The notes under the pieces are model-generated. The model saw nothing but the letters and a program-made list of their open reading frames with translations. It was not told the origin of the DNA and did not search any database. Positions 1 to 8,539 of a DNA stretch of 24,967 bases are shown here, in pieces. The stretch lies in contig JAVXAN010000010.1 of the NCBI GenBank assembly GCA_036660495.1, positions 1 through 24,967 of the forward strand, given 5' to 3'. Position 1 is the stretch's first letter. Each line of letters opens with the position of its first letter. The DNA comes from JAVXAN01 sp036660495. GTDB taxonomy: Bacteria > Bacillota_I > Bacilli_A > RF39 > UBA660. Made by a program: the position numbers and the translations under genes.

Positions 1-73
1 TATTCTTTTTATACTCTATTTAATAGTATACTTTTAAAGTATCCGTTTGTCAATTTATAAACAGCTTTTTTCG

Positions 74-98
74 ACAAAAAAAGAGCCAAAGCTCTTTA
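74..98 (-). terminator. Intrinsic terminator of the HerA-like gene
   Basis: On the minus strand AAGAGC, a four-base loop and GCTCTT are followed by a run of seven T. The 5' arm overlaps the TAA stop at 96-98. Positions 1-73 beyond it hold no gene that I can see. Confidence 0.8.
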
Positions 99-2226
99 AT
101 ACCATAATCTTGAAACATCTACGTTTTGTGATAACGGAAGCGGATATGGTAATTCCATTTTTATAATTAATGGTAATTTAAACGCTGATCCAAAAGCAAC
201 ACAAGTGCCTGGCTGTAATCCTTTTAACTTTTCAATTATTTCATCGGTTATGTTTGGTACCATTTGTCTTATAAACGATACATCACGTGGGTGTTGCATT
301 TTAAATATTAAAAAGTTAGAACACTGTGATAATGCTGTTTCCGAAAGCTCTGAGGGTCTTTGAGAAATAAGGCCTAAAATTACGCCATACTTTCTTCCCT
401 CTTTGGCAATTCGGTCAAATATGTTATAGCCTAAAATTTTAATATCTGAATCTTGTTGTACGTACCTATGAGCTTCTTCCAAAATAATGTGAACGGGAAA
501 ACTTCCTCTATTTTGTAATTTTGAGGCGAAATCAAACAATAATTTTGAATAAATTTTACAAATGATCTTAGCAAGTCTATCATTTAAATAACTGATATTC
601 ATATTTATTATTTGTGACCTTTGTCCATTAGAAGTAGTTATTAAATTTCTAATAAAAGTGGTTTTATCAACATAATGATCAACGTTAAAATACTCTGCAT
701 ACTCACTTTTAATTAGTGAATCTAGTCTAACTTTCATAACGTTAGTTTTATCATATATTTTATCGCTCTTAAAAATTCCTTCTGATATTAAAGCAAATTC
801 AAAAGCTTCTCTTAAGTTTTCCAAAGTAAATGGAATCGTTCCGTCTGGTAATTCTAACCTTAACGAGTCATTAATAAATCTTTTAATAAATTCAGAAACA
901 AGCTGAATTTCGTTTATTTTACCCTCTTTATCAATGATTAAGCATTGCCTTAAACTACGGGTATAACCAGGCTGAATAATTTGTGATTCAAGGTTTAAAT
1001 CAGTCGTACTAAATGATGTTAAAATTGCAAATACCTGATCGTGTATTTGTGAAGCAGCCCCACCACTATAAAGCACTTCTAAAATTGCTTTTGCAATAAT
1101 ATCGTTTTTATAAATTCTAGTATCCTCTTCATTACCTGCAAAAACCGTTACTAATCTTAATGCCTTTTCAATAATTGGAATTTGAGTTGCATCATCAGCA
1201 TCAAGTAAAAGGGCAAAATCATCCATATCAAGTAACCAAAGTGGTATTTTAATTATGTCATCAGGTTTACCATTAACGTTTGTTGTATATTTCTTAAAAA
1301 AAACTTGATTATTTTGAATTGATAAAGCACTTTCATATTCTCCATATGCATCAAATATAAAAATAAAAGCGTTTTTTGGAGCTTGCGATTGATTGAAAAA
1401 AATATTTTGAAAAAGCCTTGCAACACCACATGATTTACCACTACCACTATTTCCAAAAATCGCAAAGTGATTACTAAAGAAAGTGTTAATAGGGACATAG
1501 GCTGGAGTATTATTATAAAGTGGCATATTTCCAATTAAAACCTTTTTAACAACACTATTTTGATCATTTACAACAATTAGCTTTGTTTCATCCATAGACG
1601 CTGTTAAGCAAACGTTTCCAATTAATGGTTTTGTTATAACCCCAGGTAAAAAATGATCATTAACTATTTCTCCAATTAACTGAACAATAGCAGTTTGTCT
1701 GTTTATTGAAGTTACTGTACCAATTATTTTTTGAGTACTTTCATTAGTAAAAATTACGTGCGTGTCAATTAAACTTTTTTCAAAAGCCATATTAGTAGTA
1801 AGCCTTATTACAACCTTATCTTCTGAAACATCAGTTACCCTACCTATTTCATCTGGCACGGTTTTTTCGGCTGGCATGTCATCACTAATGCTAGAAACTT
1901 CTTGTTCATCTGGCACTTCTGCAGCTTTTGAAAATTCTGTTTCCTTACTGCTTTCTAAAGCCGTTTCTACTACTTGTTCTTTAACATCATCAGGATTCTC
2001 TGATTTTTTAACTTCTAGTTGTCCATCATNNNNNNNNNNNNNNNNNNNNNNNNNNNNNNNNNNNNNNNNNNNNNNNNNNNNNNNNNNNNNNNNNNNNNNN
2101 NNNNNNNNNNNNNNNNNNNNNNNNNNNNNCATCATTACTAACATCATTTTTAATAGGACTTTCTAAACTAATATTTTCACCTATTTCTTCAGGATAATCC
2201 ATTTCCTCAATTATTTCATCTTCCAT
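96..2226 (-). CDS. HerA-family hexameric ATPase/DNA translocase (DUF87), interrupted by an assembly gap
   Basis: A HerA/FtsK-type P-loop ATPase, expected to act as a hexameric ring translocase on DNA. After an acidic, Glu/Ser/Asp-rich N-terminal tail comes a small beta-rich HAS-barrel-like segment (GRVTDVSEDKVVIRL onward). The Walker A GNSGSGKS lies near 1431-1454, the Walker B strand with HIILEEAH near 469-492, then a SQRPSELSETALSQC stretch typical of HerA. The start at 2224-2226 is chosen because GAGGTG sits nine bases upstream at 2233-2238 and a TATAAT-like -10 lies at 2259-2264; no good -35 is seen. The run of N at 2030-2129 falls in the acidic tail, and the pieces on either side are out of phase across exactly 100 N, so the gap length is a placeholder. 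No NurA, SIR2 or other known HerA partner is adjacent. The family is firm; the role (repair, segregation or defence) is open. Confidence 0.85.
2030..2129. other. Assembly gap of 100 N
   Basis: Exactly 100 ambiguous bases, the usual scaffold placeholder of unknown true length. It lies inside the acidic N-terminal region of the HerA-like gene. Both flanks carry CATCAT (2024-2029 and 2130-2135), so the missing piece may be a low-complexity Asp-codon repeat that broke the assembly. Confidence 0.95.
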
Positions 2227-2290
2227 TATTTACACCTCTATTTTATTCTTCTTTTTATATTATATCATTTATTTATATGTTTTAGATTAA

Positions 2291-2749
2291 CTAACGTAAA
2301 ATAATGTTTCTATCCCTAAAGATTTTTATAATATCTCTTTCTAATTTTAAATTAGTTGCATTAATCACATCAGAAACTTTCCCATCTTTGTAAAATATAA
2401 GTTCAGGAGCATAGGTATAATTAACATCAGCTATGTTTAAATTATTTAAATTAACATACACTATGTCATTTTCTAAATTATGCTTTTTTATTACGTTTTG
2501 GAACTTTCCTTCAAACTTAATGCTTTCTTGCTCACTACTATTTGAAACATAAACAATTGCATCAGGCTTTTCAACTAAATGATTTGGTAATTCCTCATAC
2601 TTTATTTCACTTAAATAAGCATCAATTTTGGAAGTAGAAAGAGACTCATTTAATCTTTTTTCATTCAACCTTATTGCTACAAATAGCACTGCTAAAGTTA
2701 CTACGCAAATTGTGATTAATAAAACTTTTTTCTTGGTTTCTTCTTTCAT
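2291..2749 (-). CDS. Membrane-anchored thioredoxin-fold-like protein lacking CxxC
   Basis: A 152-aa protein with a short basic N-terminus and one hydrophobic segment (about residues 8-26), so a signal anchor with the rest outside the membrane. The remainder reads like a thioredoxin fold: a strand with DAIVYVSNSS where the active-site loop should be, a helix, NDIVYVNLNNL, then APELIFYKDGKV, which resembles the cis-Pro strand of thioredoxins. The CxxC position is occupied by Ser/Glu residues, so disulfide chemistry is not expected. AAAGGAG ten bases upstream supports the start; the stop is TAG. It lies just upstream of the HerA-like gene on the same strand, but a promoter-like sequence sits between them. 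The fold assignment is inference from pattern only. Confidence 0.6.
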   Translation of the reverse strand: MKEETKKKVLLITICVVTLAVLFVAIRLNEKRLNESLSTSKIDAYLSEIKYEELPNHLVEKPDAIVYVSNSSEQESIKFEGKFQNVIKKHNLENDIVYVNLNNLNIADVNYTYAPELIFYKDGKVSDVINATNLKLERDIIKIFRDRNIILR

Positions 2750-2820
2750 GTTTTTATTCTCCTTTCTACTATGTTAATATAAACATATTCTATCATAAAT
2801 TAAAAAACTAATAAAGCTTT

Positions 2821-3354
2821 TTAATAATTTTCTGCTTGTTTTTCAAAATATCCAATTGGAAAGTCACAAACTGGACAAACCTTAGGCGCTTCTTTACCAT
2901 AATGAACATAACCACAGTTTAGGCAAACCCATGACTGCGGTGTGTCTTTTGCAAATACTTCATCATTATTTATATTGCTAAGTAACTTTCTAAACCTTGT
3001 TTCGTGTGTTTTTTCAATTGCTCCCACCTGTTTAAAGAGCATCGCTAAATCATCTAACCCCTCACTTTTTGCATCCATTGCAAATTCTTCATACATAACC
3101 ATGTTTTCATAATTTTCACCCTCTATTGCTACTTTCAAATTCTCTTTAGTATTAGATAATCCCTTTAGTTTTTCTAACCAAATTTCAGCATGTTCCTTTT
3201 CGTTTTTTGAAGTTTCAGAAAAAATATTTCCAATTTGTTCATATCCTTCTTTTTTTGCGATTTCCTCAAAAAGCTCATATTTAATACGAGCTTTACATTC
3301 TCCAGCAAATGCAGTCATTAAATTTTGATATGTTTTTGTATTAATAATATTCAC
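2821..3354 (-). CDS. rbr: Rubrerythrin
   Basis: A 177-aa rubrerythrin: a ferritin-like four-helix di-iron domain (about residues 5-128) followed by a rubredoxin-like domain (about 140-170). Visible ligands include Glu19, the NEKEH motif (Glu52, His55), the IEKTH motif (Glu114, His117) and the FeS4 cysteines Cys144, Cys147, Cys160 and Cys163. Family members reduce hydrogen peroxide in the cytoplasm of anaerobes, taking electrons through rubredoxin. The start is GTG, chosen because AGGAAGG lies five bases upstream and because the conserved N-terminal helix would be cut by the next Met. It is divergent from pflB, so oxygen defence and the oxygen-sensitive glycyl radical enzyme share an intergenic region. 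No convincing PerR box was found. Confidence 0.92.
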   Translation of the reverse strand: MNIINTKTYQNLMTAFAGECKARIKYELFEEIAKKEGYEQIGNIFSETSKNEKEHAEIWLEKLKGLSNTKENLKVAIEGENYENMVMYEEFAMDAKSEGLDDLAMLFKQVGAIEKTHETRFRKLLSNINNDEVFAKDTPQSWVCLNCGYVHYGKEAPKVCPVCDFPIGYFEKQAENY

Positions 3355-3451
3355 GTTACCCTTCCTTTCAATAATAACCTATGCAAAAGATCCAACTTTT
3401 TTTCACACTTAATAAAATATTAATTATTAGTTTAAAGGTTATTAATAAATA

Positions 3452-3491
3452 TATTGTCGCAATAACTAAATATTTACTATTTTAAGTTATT
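3452..3491. promoter_or_regulatory. Inverted repeats upstream of pflB (possible operator)
   Basis: TATTG-TCG-CAATA (3452-3464) is a perfect 5-bp inverted repeat with a 3-base centre. It overlaps a second pair, AATAACT (3461-3467) and AGTTATT (3485-3491), whose arms enclose the pflB -35 element. Placement suits a repressor or redox regulator. The sequences do not match the Rex, Fnr or PerR consensus, so the regulator is unknown. Confidence 0.4.
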
Positions 3492-3501
3492 TTGTTATAA
3501 T
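3473..3501 (+). promoter_or_regulatory. pflB promoter
   Basis: TTTACT (3473-3478), a 17-base spacer and a perfect TATAAT (3496-3501) form a vegetative-type promoter 28 bases upstream of the pflB start. GGAGGT at 3518-3523 is the ribosome binding site. Confidence 0.75.
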
Positions 3502-3529
3502 CAGATTAAGATAGTATGGAGGTAGCAGC

Positions 3530-5755
3530 ATGAATCAGTGGCAAGGATTTAGAGGCACAAAATGGAAAAATAACATTGACGTTGAAAGCTTTATTTTAGA
3601 TAATTATAAAGAATATACTGGTGATGAGACTTTTTTATGTGGACCAACAAAAAAGACAAAAGCAGTAAATGATGAATATAACAAGCTTTCTAATATAGAA
3701 ATAGAAAAAGGGGTTTATGATGTAGAAACAAAAATTATATCAGGAATAAACAACTTTGAAGCTGGTTACATTGATAAAAAAAACGAGGTAATTATAGGTC
3801 TTCAAACTGATAAACCATTAAAAAGAATTGTAAATCCTTATGGTGGTATGCGCATGGTTAAAAGTGCTCTTTTATCTTATGGTTATGAACTAGATAAAAA
3901 CATTGAATCAAGCTTTTTAGAATATCGTAAAACCCATAATGATGGAGTCTTTGATGCATATACAAAAGACGTAAGATTAGCTAGACATGCAGGGCTAATA
4001 ACTGGCCTTCCTGATGCTTATGGAAGAGGACGAATAATTGGTGATTATAGAAGAATTGCCCTTTATGGAATTGATTACCTAATTGAAAAAAAGATAAATG
4101 AGTTAGATGATATAATTTATGACTTAGATGAAAATAAAATTAGGCTTCGTGAAGAAGTTTCTGAACAAATAAAGGCTTTAAAATTAATGAAAGAAATGGC
4201 GCTTAAGTATGGGTGTGATATTTCAAAGCCAGCAGCTAATGCTAAGGAAGGAGTTCAATGGTTATACTTTGGCTATTTAGCTGCAATAAAGGAAAATAAC
4301 GGAGCAGCTATGAGCTTAGGGAGAACCTCTACTTTTTTAGATATATATATTGAAAGAGACTTAGAAAACAAAGTAATAACTGAAAGCCAAGCCCAAGAAA
4401 TAATTGATCAGTTTGCAATAAAGCTTAGAATGGCAAGACATTTAAGAACACCTGATTATAACGAACTATTTGCAGGAGATCCAACTTGGGTTACTGAATC
4501 TATTGGTGGTATAACTGCTAGTGGAAAAAGTCTAGTCACTAAAAATTCCTTTAGATTTTTACACACACTTATTAACTTAGGATCCAGCCCTGAACCTAAT
4601 CTTACAATTTTATGGTCAGAAGCCCTTCCAGAAAACTTCAAAAAATACTGTGCCCATATTTCGATTAAAACTGATGCAATTCAGTATGAAAACGATGATA
4701 TTATGAGACCCATTTACGGTAGTGACTATGCTATTGCGTGCTGCGTATCAGCAATGAAAGTTGGAAAACAAATGCAGTTTTTTGGAGCTAGATGCAACCT
4801 TGCTAAATCATTATTATATGCAATAAACGGTGGGGTTGATGAAATTAAAAATGAAGTAATAATAGAAGGTTTAAATAAAATAAATGATGAAATTCTTGAT
4901 TATGAAAAAGTAAAAAAAGCTTACTTTCTTGTTTTAGAAAAGGTAGCTAAAACATATGTTGATGCCATGAACATTATTCATTTCATGCATGATAAATACG
5001 CCTATGAAAGAGGTCAAATGGCCCTTCACGATACAAACGTAGAAAGACTTATGGCTTTTGGAGTTGCTGGGCTTTCTGTTGCAACTGATTCTCTTTCAGC
5101 TATAAAATATGCTAATGTTATACCAGTTAGAGATGAAAACGGAATTGCCAAAGATTTTAAAATAGAAGGAGACTTTCCTAAATTTGGAAATGATGATAAT
5201 AAAGCCGATGATATAGCAGTAGAACTAGTAAATAGGTTTATTAAAGAATTAAGAAAACATAAATTATATAAAAATGCTACCCATACTCTATCTATTTTAA
5301 CAATCACTTCAAACGTAATGTATGGTAAAAAAACCGGTTCAACTCCAGATGGTAGGAACAGTGGTGAAGCTTTTGCACCTGGTGCTAACCCTATGCATAA
5401 AAGGGACATGAGTGGTGCTTTAGCTTCCCTTAATTCTGTAGCTAAAATACCTTATTCTAACTGTTGTGAGGATGGAATTTCAAATACTTTCTCCATTATT
5501 CCAACTGCTTTAGGTCATACGTTAAGTGAACAAAAAAACAACCTAGTAAACATATTAAACGGATATTTTAAACAGGGAGGACACCATTTAAACGTTAACG
5601 TTCTTAATAGAGAAACCTTAATAGACGCAATGAATAATCCTAATAAATATCCAACTTTAACAATAAGAGTATCTGGATATGCCGTATTATTTAATAAATT
5701 AAGTAAGGCTCACCAAGAAGAAGTAATTGCACGTACTTTTCATGAGAAATTATAA
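3530..5755 (+). CDS. pflB: Formate C-acetyltransferase (pyruvate formate-lyase)
   Basis: A 741-aa glycyl radical enzyme of the usual length for PFL. It cleaves pyruvate with CoA to acetyl-CoA and formate in the anaerobic cytoplasm, a central step of mixed-acid fermentation. The adjacent catalytic cysteines are Cys404-Cys405 in IACCVSAMK. The C-terminal radical loop is RVSGYAV with Gly716 as the radical site. GGAGGT seven bases before ATG fixes the start. The TAA stop shares its last A with the ATG of the activase gene, so the two are translationally coupled. No focA formate channel gene is next to it. The CC pair and RVSGYA separate it from glycerol dehydratase and choline lyase homologues, which have a single catalytic Cys. 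Confidence 0.97.
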   Translation: MNQWQGFRGTKWKNNIDVESFILDNYKEYTGDETFLCGPTKKTKAVNDEYNKLSNIEIEKGVYDVETKIISGINNFEAGYIDKKNEVIIGLQTDKPLKRIVNPYGGMRMVKSALLSYGYELDKNIESSFLEYRKTHNDGVFDAYTKDVRLARHAGLITGLPDAYGRGRIIGDYRRIALYGIDYLIEKKINELDDIIYDLDENKIRLREEVSEQIKALKLMKEMALKYGCDISKPAANAKEGVQWLYFGYLAAIKENNGAAMSLGRTSTFLDIYIERDLENKVITESQAQEIIDQFAIKLRMARHLRTPDYNELFAGDPTWVTESIGGITASGKSLVTKNSFRFLHTLINLGSSPEPNLTILWSEALPENFKKYCAHISIKTDAIQYENDDIMRPIYGSDYAIACCVSAMKVGKQMQFFGARCNLAKSLLYAINGGVDEIKNEVIIEGLNKINDEILDYEKVKKAYFLVLEKVAKTYVDAMNIIHFMHDKYAYERGQMALHDTNVERLMAFGVAGLSVATDSLSAIKYANVIPVRDENGIAKDFKIEGDFPKFGNDDNKADDIAVELVNRFIKELRKHKLYKNATHTLSILTITSNVMYGKKTGSTPDGRNSGEAFAPGANPMHKRDMSGALASLNSVAKIPYSNCCEDGISNTFSIIPTALGHTLSEQKNNLVNILNGYFKQGGHHLNVNVLNRETLIDAMNNPNKYPTLTIRVSGYAVLFNKLSKAHQEEVIARTFHEKL

Positions 5756-6471
5756 TGATTGGAAAAGTTAATAGTATTGAAACATTAGGTCTCGTAGATG
5801 GTCCTGGTATAAGAATTGTAGTTTTTATGCAAGGATGTCCACTAAGGTGTGAATTTTGTCATAATCCAGAAACATGGAATTTAAAAAAAGGCGGACAAAA
5901 TTTTACTCCAGAAGATTTAATTAAAAAAATATTAAAATATAAAAACTATATAAGTAACAATGGTGGTGTTACCTTCTCCGGTGGAGAACCCTTAATGCAA
6001 AAAGAGTTTTTGTTAGAATGTTTAAAATTATGTAAAAAGAATAACATTCATACCGCTGTTGATACTTCAGGAAGCATTAATAACACTGAAGAAATATTAA
6101 AATATACTGATTTAGTTATTTTAGATATTAAAGCCGTAGATAGTTTCAATTACAAAAAAATAACTGGTGGTGATTTTGATTTATTTATTAACTTTTTAAA
6201 TTTATGTCAAAAATTAGATAAGAAGTTATGGTTAAGGCAAGTTATAATACCAGGAATAAATGATACTGAAAAATACGTTGATAAACTAACTGATTTTATA
6301 AAGAAAATAAAAGCGGTGGAGAAAGTTGAACTTTTACCATACCATGATATGGCAAAGTCAAAATATGAAGAATTAGGCATTAATTACGTACTGAAAAATA
6401 CTCCTAACATGGATAAAATCAAGTGTGCCGAGCTAGAAAAAAAGTTAAAAGAAGGATTAAACATTGAGTAA
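5755..6471 (+). CDS. pflA: Pyruvate formate-lyase-activating enzyme (radical SAM)
   Basis: A 238-aa radical SAM enzyme that installs the glycyl radical on PflB, using S-adenosylmethionine and a [4Fe-4S] cluster. The cluster motif CxxxCxxC is Cys28, Cys32 and Cys35 in GCPLRCEFC. The GGVTFSGGEPLMQ segment that contacts SAM follows at about residues 68-80. It overlaps the pflB stop by one base (TAATG). The short form, without an extra ferredoxin-like insert, is typical of true PFL activases rather than of activases for other glycyl radical enzymes. The TAA stop lies inside the 3' arm of the downstream terminator. Confidence 0.96.
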   Translation: MIGKVNSIETLGLVDGPGIRIVVFMQGCPLRCEFCHNPETWNLKKGGQNFTPEDLIKKILKYKNYISNNGGVTFSGGEPLMQKEFLLECLKLCKKNNIHTAVDTSGSINNTEEILKYTDLVILDIKAVDSFNYKKITGGDFDLFINFLNLCQKLDKKLWLRQVIIPGINDTEKYVDKLTDFIKKIKAVEKVELLPYHDMAKSKYEELGINYVLKNTPNMDKIKCAELEKKLKEGLNIE

Positions 6472-6481
6472 TCCTTCTTTT
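6447..6481. terminator. Bidirectional terminator between pflA and the PD-(D/E)XK-like gene
   Basis: A perfect 13-bp inverted repeat, AAAAGAAGGATTA and TAATCCTTCTTTT with a 9-base loop, lies between convergent genes. It ends in T-runs on both strands. The pflA stop codon is inside it and the opposing stop starts at 6484. Confidence 0.85.
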
Positions 6482-6483
6482 AA

Positions 6484-7230
6484 TTATGCTGATAGCTTAT
6501 TATGGTTAATTATACTTTCCTGATAAATATTTTCATAAAAAAGTTTTAACTCAACTCCATAATTACATATTTTTGATAAAGTTTCACTTAAACTGTTAAT
6601 TAACTCGTTTATATCTATTGATAAAGTAATTATACGCACTTTTAAACTCTTTAGCTCATTAATTGTATCATCATCTAAATAACAATTTTTAAAAATAATA
6701 ACATTAACAATAGCATTCTTGTTTTGCTTTAAACACTTTACTTGTTTAATTAATTTTTTTGATACCAATTCAAACTTTATTTTATTATTATCACTATTAG
6801 CAAATATGTAGTCTTCCCTATCATAATAATTCTTAATTACCGTTTTTTTATAATTATCTAAATTAGCTAATATTTGACTAATTGTTTTAACCTCACACAA
6901 GTTTAAAACTCCGTTTTTATCGGTAAAAGAGACGTCTGATTTAGTTATCTCATTACCATCCTCATCAAAAATAGGAACCTCGTTATTAGTCTTATAACCT
7001 AAGCCTTCAAAATAACACGTTGCTAAACAATTTCCATATATTCCAAGAATCATTGATAATACGCTTTCAAACCTAGCACGGTAATGGTCATCAATAATCA
7101 TGTTAAAACATAATTTACTTAAGTTTACGTCCATTTTCTTAGCAACATCAAAAACCTTTTGTGAAAAAATCCCTTTAACGTACAAATCAATTTGATTATC
7201 CAAACTATTTAACATTTCTTCTGTCATCAT
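6484..7230 (-). CDS. Unrecognised protein with a PD-(D/E)XK nuclease-like motif
   Basis: A 248-aa soluble protein that I do not recognise by family. In the middle it has the spacing of a PD-(D/E)XK nuclease core: Asp99 in KSDVSF, 13 residues, then Glu113-Val-Lys115 in LCEVK, with a preceding helix carrying Glu55 (RFESVL) and a FEGLGYK turn often seen before the first strand. The second half is Lys/Asn-rich, with predicted strands VNVIIFKN and VRIITLSID. TAGGTGAT lies about six bases before the first ATG; the second Met is equally possible. It stands alone between two hairpins with nearly the same stem. Nuclease function is inference from the motif; it could be an inactive homologue. Confidence 0.5.
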   Translation of the reverse strand: MMTEEMLNSLDNQIDLYVKGIFSQKVFDVAKKMDVNLSKLCFNMIIDDHYRARFESVLSMILGIYGNCLATCYFEGLGYKTNNEVPIFDEDGNEITKSDVSFTDKNGVLNLCEVKTISQILANLDNYKKTVIKNYYDREDYIFANSDNNKIKFELVSKKLIKQVKCLKQNKNAIVNVIIFKNCYLDDDTINELKSLKVRIITLSIDINELINSLSETLSKICNYGVELKLFYENIYQESIINHNKLSA

Positions 7231-7259
7231 ATATCACCTACTATAATTTTATCACAATA

Positions 7260-7290
7260 AAAGAAGGATTACATCCTTCTTTCTTGTTTT
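7260..7290 (-). terminator. Terminator downstream of the 141-aa gene
   Basis: AAAGAAGGAT (7260-7269), loop TAC and ATCCTTCTTT (7273-7282) form a perfect 10-bp stem that can end minus-strand transcription from the gene at 7300-7725. The stem is nearly the same as that of the hairpin at 6447-6481. T-rich sequence also follows on the plus strand. Confidence 0.65.
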
Positions 7291-7299
7291 GTTGTTTTT

Positions 7300-7725
7300 T
7301 TACGCTAAAAACAACTCTTTAACTGCTTGTTTTACATCATTAATTGTAACGCTATTATCATCATCAGAATAATAATTACTAAGGTTTTCTGCCAAAGTTT
7401 CATACCCGTCTTTTCTCATATAATAACATTCATAGTATATTTTTGCTTTTAAGTTAAATTCTTTAACCGTTTCAAGTAAAAAGTTACCTAAGGCTCTATC
7501 CTTTAAATTTATAGATATTAAATGTCTATCAAGGTCTTTAAAATTCGTACCTTTTTCTATTTCATTTAAAATAAAATCAAGTTCACTTAAACAAGTAAGC
7601 AGACAATCAGAATTTATACTATCTATTATTCTTTCTAAAAACTCAACGTTTTCTTCCTCTGTTTGTTTAGACTTCATGTAAGGTAATAACTTTTTTTTAA
7701 AATATAAGTTTATTTTTTCATCCAT
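7300..7725 (-). CDS. Hypothetical protein, 141 aa
   Basis: A small, charged, apparently all-helical cytoplasmic protein with no signal peptide or membrane segment and no motif I recognise. It has a Cys pair in SDCLLTCLSEL and an acidic SDDDN stretch near the C-terminus. The frame is open five codons further to a TTG at 7740. The ATG at 7723-7725 is preferred because GAGGAGAAG immediately upstream is its ribosome binding site, and the longer version would translate the Shine-Dalgarno itself as RRR. It lies 46 bases downstream of the ZIP transporter gene with no terminator between, so the two are probably co-transcribed. Confidence 0.7.
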   Translation of the reverse strand: MDEKINLYFKKKLLPYMKSKQTEEENVEFLERIIDSINSDCLLTCLSELDFILNEIEKGTNFKDLDRHLISINLKDRALGNFLLETVKEFNLKAKIYYECYYMRKDGYETLAENLSNYYSDDDNSVTINDVKQAVKELFLA

Positions 7726-7771
7726 ACTTCTTCTCCTCAATGTATTAATGTATTATAAATGATTTTAAAAT

Positions 7772-8524
7772 TTAGTCAAGAAGTAATGCTACTAATAATA
7801 TTAAAACGCCAGTTATTACCCCTAAAACAGTGATTTTCTTATCCTTGTTTTTTACAACTTGTGGTAATAACTCAAACACTAAAATATGAACAAGCATCCC
7901 TAAGGTTATTCCAAGTAAAGCTCCTAATACATTGTTATTAATAGATGTATTCAAAAGGCACATTATTATTCCACCAACAAAAGTTGATAAAGATATTATT
8001 AAGGAAATTATAATTGTTTTCTTTTGATTATTATTAGCCTTTTGATAAGTAGATGCAATAACAATTCCTAAGGGAATGTTATGTATTCCAACTCCAAGAC
8101 CTACCATTAAACCTAACTTAGGTGATGAAATAGCACTTGTATATACTGCCATACCTTCAATTACGTTATGAAGTATCAAAGCAATGCTTGAAACAATGCT
8201 TATATGATTTAAATGACTTTTCGGTTCATGATCATGTCCCCCATGGCAATGATCTGGAATCATTGAATCAAAAATCTTTAAAATTAGAAAACCAGCTAAA
8301 GCATATATAAATAACAACAAATACTTAAAATCTGATTCTAAATATTCTAACGTTTCTGGCAATAACTCAGCTAAAATTAAGGTTGAAATAACTCCAAAAG
8401 CCATACTAATTGAAAAAGAAACAAATTTATCATTATTCTTAGTAAGAAAAACAATAATCGTTCCAAGTAGGATAAACAATCCTAAAACAAATGTTAATGA
8501 GAGTCCAAATAACTCTTTATGCAT
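7772..8524 (-). CDS. ZIP-family divalent metal transporter
   Basis: A 250-aa polytopic membrane protein of the ZIP family, which imports Zn2+, Fe2+ or Mn2+. About eight hydrophobic segments are visible. A His-rich cytoplasmic loop (DHCHGGHDHEPKSH, residues 91-104) separates TM3 from TM4. TM4 carries HNVIEG (His119, Asn120, Glu123) and TM5 carries HNIPLG (His148, Asn149). In many bacterial ZIPs TM5 reads HNxPEG; here the Glu is Leu, which may alter the binuclear metal site. GAGGTG eight bases upstream supports the ATG start. The promoter region contains two interlocked inverted repeats. The metal cannot be assigned from sequence. Confidence 0.9.
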   Translation of the reverse strand: MHKELFGLSLTFVLGLFILLGTIIVFLTKNNDKFVSFSISMAFGVISTLILAELLPETLEYLESDFKYLLLFIYALAGFLILKIFDSMIPDHCHGGHDHEPKSHLNHISIVSSIALILHNVIEGMAVYTSAISSPKLGLMVGLGVGIHNIPLGIVIASTYQKANNNQKKTIIISLIISLSTFVGGIIMCLLNTSINNNVLGALLGITLGMLVHILVFELLPQVVKNKDKKITVLGVITGVLILLVALLLD

Positions 8525-8539
8525 ATAATCACCTCAAAC

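Noticed and set aside
1762..2166. Plus-strand ORF opposite the HerA-like N-terminus
   Set aside because: It is the antisense shadow of an acidic Ser/Glu-rich coding region and spans the assembly gap.
2750..2820. Terminator of rubrerythrin
   Set aside because: AAAGCTTT and T-rich sequence are present, but no stem with a proper loop and adjacent T-run can be drawn.
3400..3460. PerR box for rubrerythrin
   Set aside because: AT-rich stretches near 3420-3450 agree with TTATAATNATTATAA at too few positions.
5026..5409. Minus-strand ORF inside pflB
   Set aside because: It lies wholly antisense to a well-conserved enzyme, with no ribosome binding site or family match.
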